This document shows, piece by piece, positions 53,318 to 61,108 of a stretch of 64,000 nt of DNA; the stretch's first letter is position 1; each line of letters starts with the position of its first letter. The position numbers were made by a program, and so were the translations under genes. A model generated the notes under the pieces. The model saw nothing but the letters and a program-made list of their open reading frames with translations. It made no database searches and was not told where the DNA came from. The DNA is from an uncultured Prevotellaceae bacterium (GTDB taxonomy: Bacteria > Bacteroidota > Bacteroidia > Bacteroidales > Muribaculaceae): positions 20,620 through 84,619 of the forward strand of contig ONJS01000011.1 of NCBI GenBank assembly GCA_900318205.1, given 5' to 3'.

Positions 53318-53491
53318 ATGGAACGATACAAAGTTTATTTTAAAATCAAGGGAGACGATTGTCTCAACATTTACCATACCAGTGCCACCTGTGAACAAGA
53401 GGCCATCTGGCAATGGCAAGCCAGCTTCTTTGCCAAATATAACGAGTGCGAATTTCTCGGCGTGAAACTAGCTTCACTAGAGAATAATTAG
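53318..53491 (+). CDS. 57-aa protein whose end overlaps the next gene's promoter
   Basis: MERYKVYFKIKGDDCLNIYH ... FAKYNECEFLGVKL. Even codon use. A decayed copy of its 3' half plus promoter occurs at 54888-54971. The stop TAG is immediately followed by the -7 box TAAATTTG (53492). Distantly like the 67-aa protein at 42376. Function unknown. Confidence 0.65.
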   Translation: MERYKVYFKIKGDDCLNIYHTSATCEQEAIWQWQASFFAKYNECEFLGVKLASLENN

Positions 53492-53499
53492 TAAATTTG
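53492..53499 (+). promoter_or_regulatory. -7 box for the metalloprotease-like gene
   Basis: TAAATTTG directly after the 57-aa ORF stop; leader ~66 nt to ATG 53570, with leader element L2. No island operator upstream. Confidence 0.65.
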
Positions 53500-53521
53500 C
53501 CACATCTATTCAAAAGAGAAA

Positions 53522-53547
53522 GCCGAATCGCTTGAAAGGACGTAGGC
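53522..53547 (+). promoter_or_regulatory. Shared leader element, copy L2
   Basis: CGCTTGAAAGGACGTAGGC preceded by GCCGAAT, identical to L3 and L4. Ends 22 nt before ATG 53570. Confidence 0.8.
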
Positions 53548-53569
53548 AGTAAATTATAATGACTATATT

Positions 53570-54826
53570 ATGCAAGGATTTAACGGAGCAGATTATCAAG
53601 ATGATGATGATGAACTTGTTGATCCGCAGACAACAAGAAGAACTCTATACACCGAGAGTTCTCGCCACCTAGTAATTACCGGTTGGTCGGAAAGAAGTAT
53701 TGACCTAAACAAGCTTACCTCATCTCTTGATATCCCTAATGAAGAAATGGTTAATTGTTTCAGAGACAAGAACGGCTTCTATTGTTGGGTGCTATCATTA
53801 AGCGGGAAGCTTATAGCAAACACTGAATGCGATTTGGGTTCTATCATCGTAGGCTGTTTGCCTTACCTTAATAATTATATCAATGTTGCTCTTGTTTATT
53901 TAGAGAAACAGGAGGGTGGTAATAATATAAACATAATCAAATACTACTTTCATGATATAATAACAGAGAGTAATAAAAAACAAAAAATAAATATATTACA
54001 AGTAAAAATTAATGACTTATTTTCTGAAACGATTGAAGAGAAAGTGTTTTGCCCTACTTTGTGTAAGGATATAGTAAATCATTATTTGGCGCTAGGAATA
54101 AATAGAGCAAGTACCTGTGTTAATCCAGAAGATGTCAATGGAAATCTTAGTAAACTTAAAGATAATAATTTCGATTTCCCCAGTAACGTTTTGCCAGAGT
54201 TTTCCCTGTTTAATTATCATCTAGATAACTTATCCAAGTTACCAATACTATTAAGTTTCAAGGATATTCAGCATACTGAATTATGGAAAAGCCAAGATTG
54301 GGGAGCAGAGTATGAGGATTATATCCCCAAAACACCAGTTTTTGGCTATTATTCTTCTCATGATGAAGATGGATGCAAAGGTCCACATATTGTTTTATGT
54401 CCTTTAAACATCAAGAATGCAGCAAATGAAGAGGATGCAGTCAAACTGGATATTGATGAGCTGTTGATATATAAAATTGTACTCATACATGAACTTGCTC
54501 ATGCTATGATGGATAAGAATCATGTATCTTTGAACTCGTTATTCTCTCGCGCCATGGAAGAGTCATTAGCTAATATGATTACATTGCAATGGTTTGAGAA
54601 ATTTGACCATTCAAATTATAAAAAAGTTAAGTCATTCATAGAAACTCAACCTGAGATTTATAAATTTGGTATCAATCAGTTTGAAGCTGGTGTTGATTGG
54701 ACAAAATGGCGTGACAGTAAGAAGATGCATAAATTGCTAAAAGAATGGTTTGATAAGTGCTTTGTTCCAGAACTCTTAGAACAACCCCAAAAGGTTCGTG
54801 CTGAATATAATCGCGTTTTGAAATAG
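53570..54826 (+). CDS. Putative zinc metalloprotease with HExxH motif
   Basis: 418 aa, AT-rich, no signal peptide. LIHELAHAMMD at His307-Glu308-x2-His311 and SRAMEESLANMITLQ, whose Glu330/331 lies 19-20 residues further, as the third ligand in gluzincin-like proteases (E-x2-A-N/D). N-terminal two-thirds are unassigned (ILYTESSRHLVITGWSERS at the start). Intracellular proteases of this shape are seen in toxin-antitoxin and defence-type loci. Substrate unknown. Confidence 0.72.
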   Translation: MQGFNGADYQDDDDELVDPQTTRRTLYTESSRHLVITGWSERSIDLNKLTSSLDIPNEEMVNCFRDKNGFYCWVLSLSGKLIANTECDLGSIIVGCLPYLNNYINVALVYLEKQEGGNNINIIKYYFHDIITESNKKQKINILQVKINDLFSETIEEKVFCPTLCKDIVNHYLALGINRASTCVNPEDVNGNLSKLKDNNFDFPSNVLPEFSLFNYHLDNLSKLPILLSFKDIQHTELWKSQDWGAEYEDYIPKTPVFGYYSSHDEDGCKGPHIVLCPLNIKNAANEEDAVKLDIDELLIYKIVLIHELAHAMMDKNHVSLNSLFSRAMEESLANMITLQWFEKFDHSNYKKVKSFIETQPEIYKFGINQFEAGVDWTKWRDSKKMHKLLKEWFDKCFVPELLEQPQKVRAEYNRVLK

Positions 54827-54887
54827 ACTAAAAAGCAAAAGTAACAAATGTACAGAATAATTATTGTATATTTACCATTGGATTGTT

Positions 54888-54962
54888 AAGCCAGTCCACT
54901 TCGCCAAGTACAACAAGTGCGAATTTATTGGCGTGAAACTTGCATTCCCGAAAAATAACCGC
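54888..54962 (+). pseudogene. Decayed 3' half of the 57-aa gene
   Basis: Reads FAKYNKCEFIGVKLAFPKNNR-stop in frame against FAKYNECEFLGVKLASLENN of the gene at 53318, with mostly third-position and conservative changes, so it was once functional. The 5' half is missing and one base is inserted upstream. Confidence 0.75.
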
Positions 54963-54970
54963 TAACTTTG
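54963..54970 (+). promoter_or_regulatory. -7 box for the DUF3791/DUF3990 operon
   Basis: TAACTTTG right after the decayed copy, matching the relation between 53491 and 53492. Leader ~37 nt to ATG 55012. Confidence 0.6.
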
Positions 54971-55011
54971 CGCATTGAGAGAATAGGTTAAACGTGAAAT
55001 AGAGAATAGCC

Positions 55012-55233
55012 ATGTCCAATTTGGTGCTGGATAAAATAGAATACCTCATCTTGCTGGTGGCAGAATTTGCCGCTCTATGCAAAGTGACCGAGGCACAAGC
55101 CTATCGCTATCTGAGCGGGTATGGAGCCCTTGAGTTGTGCGATAAGCATTACAATATCATGCATACGCTCTCGGTTGACGACAATATCCAGACACTGCGA
55201 TCCTACTGTCAGCGGAAAGGAGGGACATTATGA
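55012..55233 (+). CDS. DUF3791 family protein (putative antitoxin-side partner)
   Basis: 73 aa. LLVAEFAALCKVTEAQAYRY then LSGYGALELCDKHYNIMHTL fits the DUF3791 pattern. These proteins usually precede a DUF3990 protein. Its stop overlaps the start of the next gene by 4 bp (ATGA). Confidence 0.75.
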   Translation: MSNLVLDKIEYLILLVAEFAALCKVTEAQAYRYLSGYGALELCDKHYNIMHTLSVDDNIQTLRSYCQRKGGTL

Positions 55234-55700
55234 AACTTTACCACGGCACAACTGTTGATATAGAGCAGATTGATTTATCAAAGTCCAGACCGAACAAGGA
55301 CTTTGGACGTGCTTTTTATCTTTCAACCGAAGAGGCTCAAGCAATGGAGATGGCTCAATTCAAGGCGGCATTCGAGGATGCCACACCGATTGTCAACGTC
55401 TATGAGTTCGACGATAACCTGTTTGAACAATTCCGTTGCAAGCGATTTGAAGAGTACACAACCGAATGGGCACACTTTGTCTATGATCATCGCACAGAGC
55501 CCAATGGATGCACCCTACACGATTTTGACATCGTTTACGGCCCGATAGCAAATGACCGTATCGGAGCCCAAATCGCCCGTTTCAAGCAAGGTTACATTAC
55601 GTTTGATGAATTTCTCAAACGCATTCAATACATCAAGGGTATCACTTTCCAATATGCCTTTTGCACACAAAGGTCTGTTGACAAATTAGTAAAGTTATGA
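55230..55700 (+). CDS. DUF3990 protein, ADP-ribosyltransferase-like toxin candidate
   Basis: 156 aa. MKLYHGTTVDIEQIDLSKSR, DFGRAFYLSTEEAQAMEMA and VYEFDDN match the DUF3990 core, which has an ADP-ribosyltransferase-like fold (Y-H-G start, G-x-FY-S/T strand). Flanked by overlapping small genes, as for a toxin-antitoxin unit. Biochemical activity is not demonstrated here. Confidence 0.8.
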   Translation: MKLYHGTTVDIEQIDLSKSRPNKDFGRAFYLSTEEAQAMEMAQFKAAFEDATPIVNVYEFDDNLFEQFRCKRFEEYTTEWAHFVYDHRTEPNGCTLHDFDIVYGPIANDRIGAQIARFKQGYITFDEFLKRIQYIKGITFQYAFCTQRSVDKLVKL

Positions 55701-55921
55701 ACGTGTCCAGCGCTGAATTCCAAAACATGAAAGCCGATATCGTGAAGGACATGATATCCAGGCTTATGGACGAGCGTGGACTCTCCATGCAAGAGGCTTT
55801 TGATGCAGTATATTCTTCCCGTTTGTTTGAGAAATTAAACGACCCCAGCACTGGCCTTTATTTCCAGTCTTCTGGATACGTCTATAGTTACCTGAAAGAC
55901 GAATTGGGCGATTTTAACTGA
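55697..55921 (+). CDS. Small third gene of the DUF3791/DUF3990 operon
   Basis: 74 aa, overlapping the DUF3990 stop by 4 bp. Helical (MKADIVKDMISRLMDERG, SMQEAFDAVYSSRLFEKL) with a GLYFQSSGYVYSYLKDEL end, like the DUF3791-type or small YefM-like accompaniments of DUF3990 loci. Could be the antitoxin. Confidence 0.72.
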   Translation: MNVSSAEFQNMKADIVKDMISRLMDERGLSMQEAFDAVYSSRLFEKLNDPSTGLYFQSSGYVYSYLKDELGDFN

Positions 55922-55979
55922 AGGATTTCGCTCAAATATGCCGATGAGAAGATATTGAAACGTCCTTGACCACTTTTAG

Positions 55980-56059
55980 TGTCCAGTTTTTCCGACACCG
56001 CTGTCAAGAACCATGATACATGAATATTTGGCTGGATTTGACAGTGTGAAGTATTTTTG
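55980..56059 (+). promoter_or_regulatory. Island promoter P5: operator plus -7 box
   Basis: TGTCCAGTTTTTCCGACA at 55980 then only the core TGTCAAG of a second half, -7 box TATTTTTG at 56052 (72 bp). The next ~45 bp are nearly identical to P6. Leader 70 nt with leader element L3. Confidence 0.9.
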
Positions 56060-56081
56060 CATCGTCAAAATGAAAGAAAAA

Positions 56082-56107
56082 GCCGAATCGCTTGAAAGGA
56101 CGTAGGC
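56082..56107 (+). promoter_or_regulatory. Shared leader element, copy L3
   Basis: GCCGAAT then CGCTTGAAAGGACGTAGGC, 26 nt before ATG 56134. Confidence 0.8.
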
Positions 56108-56133
56108 GAAATATTATTTTCAAAAAACTGAAT

Positions 56134-57495
56134 ATGGGAAAAAGCAACTGGGAACAAATGTTTCTGTTCAATAATGATCCAAATGTAAACAAACTAAGAA
56201 ATCTTTATTCAACTCCTTCTTGGTTTGAAGTCTTGGGTGTTGACAGAATTGAGGCATTGCACAGCAATTTCATTGCATGGTTTTTAGGTAATACTAAACT
56301 GGGGCTCAACCAGAGTGAGAATGCCATGACGAGATTCATTGATGTTGTTATAAAGCAAAGCAAGATTCAGAAAGTAGAAGGAGTAGATGACGACCTTATC
56401 AATTCTGTAGCGGCGAGAGATATCGCAATAAAAGACATTAATATCGATAAGGAAGTATCATATAAAGATAGCAAGAACAACAATCGAATCGATCTGATTG
56501 TCACATGCGATATTTGTGTGAATAACGTAGATAAGGAGCTTGTCCTCTTTATCGAGAACAAAGTTGGAGCCAATGAAACGTTCAACCAGAAAAGTGACAA
56601 GTTTCAAACCCAGGTATATTTTGATCAATACCATAATGATTCATACTCTAACCAGATTCAACTCTTTGTTTTCTTATCTCCTTATGACAACGCAAAATGT
56701 GATTGCGACGATTTCATAAGAATTACCTATAAAGACTTACTGATGCATGTACTTGTGCCAACGATGAAATACGTCACTATTAGTGAACACGACAGATTGT
56801 TCATTATGGAGTATGTACGAACTCTTGGTGCTCAAGTTATGAATCATCAAGATTTGGGTTTTGTCATTGCTATAACTGATAACGAAAAGGAAGCATATTC
56901 TGAGATTTACAAGTCATATGAATCATTATTCTTGAATGCAATGGCAGCAAAGATTTCGGAACGATATGGGAAAAGCTCAATACCAACAAAGAATAAGTGG
57001 TCTGCGAAATTAAAAGAATGGGAATTAACTTTTTCAGATAAACCAGATAAGCAACTAATCGCTTTCTGGGATAGCAATAGTGCTTTTATTAAAAACACAA
57101 TTGATATTGCTGGACCTGAAAATAAGAACGAACTGGTAAATGCAATTAATGTCATTCTCAAGGATCGAAGTGAGTTTGTTGTAGAATATTCGGGACAAAG
57201 AATCCGTGTCAATAAGAGCCATTTGGCTGCTGAGATTGTTAGAGCATACATAACATTAAAGGCGCTTAATGAAAATGACTCTGATAAATTGAAAGATTTT
57301 TTCAGAGGCATTCGTGAGCCGTTCATTATTGAGGAGGTGCCTTGTCGTAGTGGTAATAACAGAAAAATTTATGATCCTGTAACCTTGGGGCCCAAAACAA
57401 TCTGGATTCCCAACAATTGTTGGCCTGCTGGTGGCCGTCAGTTTAGAAGATTACTTAAGGTCGCTAATAAGGTTGACGGTTTGACATTAGAATAG
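56134..57495 (+). CDS. PD-(D/E)XK nuclease-superfamily protein (PF14281-like), second copy
   Basis: 453 aa from ATG 56134 (MGKSNWEQM), which the leader element defines; the longer frame from 56092 is rejected. RIDLIVTC (Asp120) and LFIENKVG (Glu141-x-Lys143) form the nuclease core, then QTQVYFDQYHND. N-terminal LYSTPSWFEVLGVDRIEALH and SNFIAWFLG match the paralogue at 38614. AT-rich. Unlike that paralogue it has no DUF2779 neighbour and is under the island operator. Confidence 0.82.
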   Translation: MGKSNWEQMFLFNNDPNVNKLRNLYSTPSWFEVLGVDRIEALHSNFIAWFLGNTKLGLNQSENAMTRFIDVVIKQSKIQKVEGVDDDLINSVAARDIAIKDINIDKEVSYKDSKNNNRIDLIVTCDICVNNVDKELVLFIENKVGANETFNQKSDKFQTQVYFDQYHNDSYSNQIQLFVFLSPYDNAKCDCDDFIRITYKDLLMHVLVPTMKYVTISEHDRLFIMEYVRTLGAQVMNHQDLGFVIAITDNEKEAYSEIYKSYESLFLNAMAAKISERYGKSSIPTKNKWSAKLKEWELTFSDKPDKQLIAFWDSNSAFIKNTIDIAGPENKNELVNAINVILKDRSEFVVEYSGQRIRVNKSHLAAEIVRAYITLKALNENDSDKLKDFFRGIREPFIIEEVPCRSGNNRKIYDPVTLGPKTIWIPNNCWPAGGRQFRRLLKVANKVDGLTLE

Positions 57496-57610
57496 CTTAC
57501 ACAAATTTTGTATAATTGCTATAGATTGAGTATATTTGCCATTGGATTGTAGAAGCACTCCAATGGCATTTGGATAGAAACCAGTATGTGCTCATGACAT
57601 AAACTTTTAG

Positions 57611-57690
57611 TGTCCAGTTTTTCCGACACGGCTGTAAAGAACTATGATACATGAATATTTGGCTTGCTTTGGCGATGTAGAGTAATTTTG
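57611..57690 (+). promoter_or_regulatory. Island promoter P6: operator plus -7 box
   Basis: TGTCCAGTTTTTCCGACA at 57611, partial second half TGTAAAG, -7 box TAATTTTG at 57683 (72 bp). About 130 bp of P5 and P6, including the leader, are ~85-90% identical, a recent duplication or strong selection. Confidence 0.9.
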
Positions 57691-57712
57691 CATCGTCAAA
57701 GTGAAAGAGAAA

Positions 57713-57738
57713 GCCGAATCGCTTGAAAGGACGTAGGC
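57713..57738 (+). promoter_or_regulatory. Shared leader element, copy L4
   Basis: GCCGAAT then CGCTTGAAAGGACGTAGGC, 24 nt before ATG 57763. Confidence 0.8.
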
Positions 57739-57762
57739 AACATTTTTAAAGATATTCATGTT

Positions 57763-57906
57763 ATGTTTTGGTTTTTGTTAGGTGTTGTCATTGCCGTGTT
57801 GGGTGGATTGGCCCTCGTAGCCGCCATTCGAGTGGTTATCGCAATCCTTGGCGGAGTTCTGAAACTGGTTTTCGGGATATTCAGCATCTTTGGCCACAAA
57901 GATTAA
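57763..57906 (+). CDS. 47-aa membrane protein, MFWF family, second copy
   Basis: MFWFLLGVVIAVLGGLALVA then AIRVVIAILGGVLKLV and FGIFSIFGHKD. Same MFWF[IL][IL]G[IV]VIA[LV]LGG start as the protein at 40244. Followed 27 bp later by an Xre-type regulator gene. Not annotated by length filters; found by its promoter and leader. Confidence 0.7.
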   Translation: MFWFLLGVVIAVLGGLALVAAIRVVIAILGGVLKLVFGIFSIFGHKD

Positions 57907-57933
57907 TTCAGTAACAAATAAGTATAAACAATA

Positions 57934-59451
57934 ATGGAAAAACCAATAGGACAAATCATCAGAGAAGAAGTGGATCGTCAAGGTCTGACGATTGACGAGT
58001 TTGCGAAGCGCATTTGCACATCACGCACCAATGCCTATGGCATTTTCAGCCGCTTGAGCATAGACATGGAGTTGCTTAAACGCATATCTAAAGTGTTGCA
58101 TCGCAACTTTTTTGCTGATATGGCACAGCAGATGAACTTGCAGTTGGATATATTGCCCGAAGAGGCAACCATGGCCAATGCTAAACTGGGATCACTGGTT
58201 CACCCTCTTGAAAAAGAATTAGATGGCACAGTATATTCCGAAGCCACATTCAGCAAGGACCGTGAAGGGCTCAAGGCATTGCTCAAGGAGTATTTTGAGA
58301 GCGATCACCGCATCCCGTTGCTCGTCCTCGAGACGGGTTACACCTTTGGCGCCCGCGAGGTGGTCAAGCAGGTAGCCAGTGAGGTCTTCTATAGTGCCGG
58401 CTCCGCTCCGTGCCCCAGGGTGCTGGAGATGCCACGAGTAAAGTCCATGCCCGCCAAAGTGTTGATCGACTACATTGACTGCAATACTTTTGATTCCATC
58501 GAAGCCAGTGACGAACGTCTGAACGAGATCTGTCGCATCCAGGGCGATGTGAACAAGAAGTTCGTATGCATCATCCATGCAAATCCTGTCGTGTCATGGT
58601 CTGCAGCGGATAGCGCTCGGTCGTTTGACCAGTGGGGGTGTGAAATGTCCATTTTTCCTTCACGTTGTGAACAGTTCTTTATCTCGGTTTACTGTTGGAA
58701 CCGCAATAGCCTCCTGTCTTGGGCAACGGATGCCGGGCTGCATGAGTATGTGATCAATTACATCCGCAAGCACCAGATTCCTGATGGCGTTCGCAAGGAT
58801 TATCAACTGGAGAACGCCTATCAGTCCTTCTTCGAGGTGCTTATGGGTCTGCCGCCCTTGCATCATGGCATCGACTATCCCACACCTCAAGCCTATCTGC
58901 AGAGCGAGTGGCAATATGCATCGGATTTCATCACCAATCAAGGAGATCTCACCCAGGAACTGCATCTGCGTCACTTCATCCTGGACATCATAGCTTTCAA
59001 CGAACCCGAAGCCGCTAAGTATCTCCCTGCCTATCAAACGCCGATGAAAACTATCGAGTGCAATATCGAGGTAGATGGTTTTATGGTTGATTGCGAGAAG
59101 ATTAAGCTGACAGCTGACGAATTCGGAACACTCACCTACTTGTATTATCAGGCTCGAACGACCGACCTCAAGATGCTCGATGATGAATCCTTTGAAACGC
59201 TTTTCTTTGAGTGGCTGGAAGACCACCATCCCTTGATGGCCCAGGCCCTCATCAGAGCTGCCGAAGACAGACTTGTCGAACTCTTGGCCGAGGACTTTGA
59301 TGGCTATTACCGCGACCACATCCCCCACGAGGCACCCTACAGCATCGACAGCTACTGGACTATCCAGCCAGATTTGAAGTACAACATCATGCCCTACAAC
59401 CTCCCCAAATGGAAATCCTGGCAGCAAACCGATAATATCACTAATGATTGA
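57934..59451 (+). CDS. Xre-type HTH regulator with large C-terminal domain (copy B)
   Basis: 505 aa. IGQIIREEVDRQGLTIDEFA and YGIFSRLSIDMELLKRISKV form the HTH; HRNFFADMAQQMN follows as in copy A. The C-terminal 400 residues are unassigned: IPLLVLETGYTFGAREVVKQ sits at a P-loop-like position without GK[ST]. A Trp/Tyr-rich C terminus follows. Same overall plan as 41082-42257. It lies behind P6 and the MFWF protein, so it may regulate its own promoter and the other five. Confidence 0.7.
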   Translation: MEKPIGQIIREEVDRQGLTIDEFAKRICTSRTNAYGIFSRLSIDMELLKRISKVLHRNFFADMAQQMNLQLDILPEEATMANAKLGSLVHPLEKELDGTVYSEATFSKDREGLKALLKEYFESDHRIPLLVLETGYTFGAREVVKQVASEVFYSAGSAPCPRVLEMPRVKSMPAKVLIDYIDCNTFDSIEASDERLNEICRIQGDVNKKFVCIIHANPVVSWSAADSARSFDQWGCEMSIFPSRCEQFFISVYCWNRNSLLSWATDAGLHEYVINYIRKHQIPDGVRKDYQLENAYQSFFEVLMGLPPLHHGIDYPTPQAYLQSEWQYASDFITNQGDLTQELHLRHFILDIIAFNEPEAAKYLPAYQTPMKTIECNIEVDGFMVDCEKIKLTADEFGTLTYLYYQARTTDLKMLDDESFETLFFEWLEDHHPLMAQALIRAAEDRLVELLAEDFDGYYRDHIPHEAPYSIDSYWTIQPDLKYNIMPYNLPKWKSWQQTDNITND

Positions 59452-59457
59452 CGAGAT

Positions 59458-59667
59458 ATGGTAAGGATTGAATTTTCCAATTCCAAGGTAGAGGGTCTTA
59501 ACAAGTCTGTGACGTGGGACGACTACAAAGCAGAACGCTTCTTTGTGTACCTGTCCAATGGCCAAATTAATCCAGCGTTATTAAATGAGGGCCCGTATAC
59601 TTTGACAGATCTCATTTATCGCGATGAGGACAATATGATCTTTGATACCGTCACTTTTATTCCGTAA
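59458..59667 (+). CDS. Small hypothetical protein
   Basis: 69 aa (MVRIEFSNSKVEGLNKSVTW ... DEDNMIFDTVTFIP), 6 bp after the regulator stop and likely co-translated. Not recognised. Confidence 0.6.
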   Translation: MVRIEFSNSKVEGLNKSVTWDDYKAERFFVYLSNGQINPALLNEGPYTLTDLIYRDEDNMIFDTVTFIP

Positions 59668-59696
59668 TCTTAGCAAAAACTCAGATGCAAAAAAAT

Positions 59697-59747
59697 AATC
59701 GAGTAGGTCAGAAAACGATAGTTCTCTTTCTTACTCGATTAATTTTT
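59697..59747. terminator. Bidirectional terminator at the end of the island
   Basis: AATCGAGTA / TACTCGATT stem with AGAAA/TTTCT inside, T tract on the plus side and A tract on the minus side. Sits between the island and the minus-strand recombinase genes. Confidence 0.7.
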
Positions 59748-59787
59748 GTCTTTACACCACATCAATCTCGTGCAAAGCTAATCGTGG

Positions 59788-60009
59788 TCAATAAGTTTTG
59801 ATTCTTTTTGCCACCCGGATGTACTTGGCGTTGGGATATTTCTTCCTCGCCTTGTAGTGTACATATATTCGGCTCTTACACATACTCTCGATATGAATTC
59901 GCTTGCCATCCACTTCAACTTCATAAGTGTAGATAGTGGGGATGGGCATTTTGGTGGTAGTGTTTCCAGCCCACCATTCAATCAATAATTCTCTAATCGT
60001 CTTGATCAT
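59788..60009 (-). CDS. Small hypothetical protein coupled to the recombinase
   Basis: 73 aa (MIKTIRELLIEWWAGNTTTK ... VAKRIKTY), basic, overlapping the end of the recombinase frame by 4 bp (ATGA). Not recognised. Confidence 0.6.
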   Translation of the reverse strand: MIKTIRELLIEWWAGNTTTKMPIPTIYTYEVEVDGKRIHIESMCKSRIYVHYKARKKYPNAKYIRVAKRIKTY

Positions 60010-60665
60010 TTCAGTTGATATCGGTTTATGAGGATTGATACCTGCTTGGCGGTAAATTTACCTCCTCTGCTGGTCGTGAAACCCTCGTTGTTTAGTGTTC
60101 TAGCCATCTCGCTCAGGTTGTTGGTTTCTCTTACCAGAATCTTCAGCATGGCAACCGCTCGTTTATTGTGAGGGTTGTTAGCTGCTTTCTCTTGGTTCGT
60201 CTGCCGGCTGTTCGTGATAGCTTTTTCCATATTGCCCGTTAAGTTCTCCGGTTTACCAAGTTGACATCCTTGCTCCTTTTTGACTTGTAGGGCTGCTCTG
60301 GTACGCTGACGGATCAATCCAGCCTCATATTCACTGATGGCCGCGATGATAGTCAATACCAGTCTATTTGCTCTTGGGAAGTCACAGAATACGATTTCTA
60401 TGCCTGAATCCAAAAGCTGGCTCGTAAAGGTCACGTTTCTTGATAGTCGATCCATTTTGGCGACGATCAGTGTGGCCTTCATCTTCTTGCAGAGTTCCAA
60501 TGCTTCGTGTAGTTTGGGACGCTGAGTTTTTCGTCCGCTCTCAATTTCCACGAATTCAGCTATCGGTTCTTCTCCGCTAAGATAGTTTCTGATAATTTCT
60601 TGTTGTGCTTGTAATCCCAATCCTGACACACCTTGCCGTTAAGCCACATATGCATTATTATCCAT
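60006..60665 (-). pseudogene. Serine recombinase (resolvase family) lacking its catalytic serine segment
   Basis: The 207-aa frame 60629-60006 reads SGLGLQAQQEIIRNYL, LIVAKMDRLSRN, VLTIIAAISEYEAGLIRQRT and a C-terminal HTH (EMARTLNNEGFTTSRGGKF), the serine recombinase order. Upstream in the same frame, ATG 60665 gives MDNNAYVA, then TAA (60641-60639), then RQGVSGLGL. Family proteins read ...AYVAYxRVSTxxQGxSGLGL, so about six codons holding the catalytic Y-x-R-x-S are missing and a stop has formed at the join. No intact start upstream. Inactive as it stands. Confidence 0.8.
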
Positions 60666-60749
60666 TGTTTGAAATATATTAAACCGTCGTTTAGTATTGT
60701 TCAAGAAAGGTGGGACCCTCCAAAATCGCCTGGAAAATCCCACTTTCTC

Positions 60750-61106
60750 TCATTTTTCCGTTTCTGTGATAATGCCGTATTCTTGAGAAATGCGTTCTTG
60801 GTAGTTTTCACATTTCTCCACAGCATCATCAATAATAGAAATCAAATTGTCAACGAAGATGTGCTCTATCGTTTTCAAAGTTTCGCCCTCTTCGGAAATG
60901 AGCGTTACTTCAAATAGATCTTCACCCTCGTTTAACACCACTTGAACGTAGCCGGTGTGAAGAAATCCTTGTACATGAAATTTCACACCGACGTCAACGA
61001 TAGTAATGGTAGCCGGATTTATTCCCCAGCTCATTACGACAAAAGGATTGGTTCTAAAGATGCTGAGGATATAACCAGCAATCTCTTTGTTATAATCTTC
61101 GTCCAT
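60750..61106 (-). CDS. Hypothetical mobile-element protein
   Basis: 118 aa from ATG 61106 (MDEDYNKEI); ATG 61112 overlaps the upstream gene by 4 bp and may be the translated start. Acidic, with FHVQGFLHTGYVQVVLNEGE and DLFEVTLISEEGE; the same shape occurs in Bacteroidales conjugative and mobilizable elements. Function unknown. Confidence 0.65.
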   Translation of the reverse strand: MDEDYNKEIAGYILSIFRTNPFVVMSWGINPATITIVDVGVKFHVQGFLHTGYVQVVLNEGEDLFEVTLISEEGETLKTIEHIFVDNLISIIDDAVEKCENYQERISQEYGIITETEK

Positions 61107-61108
61107 AA

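Noticed and set aside
40131-57738. Repeated promoter and leader elements as a CRISPR array or integron attC sites
   Set aside because: The copies are kilobases apart, each at a fixed distance upstream of a start codon; no spacer periodicity, no cas genes, no integrase and no attC-type folding.
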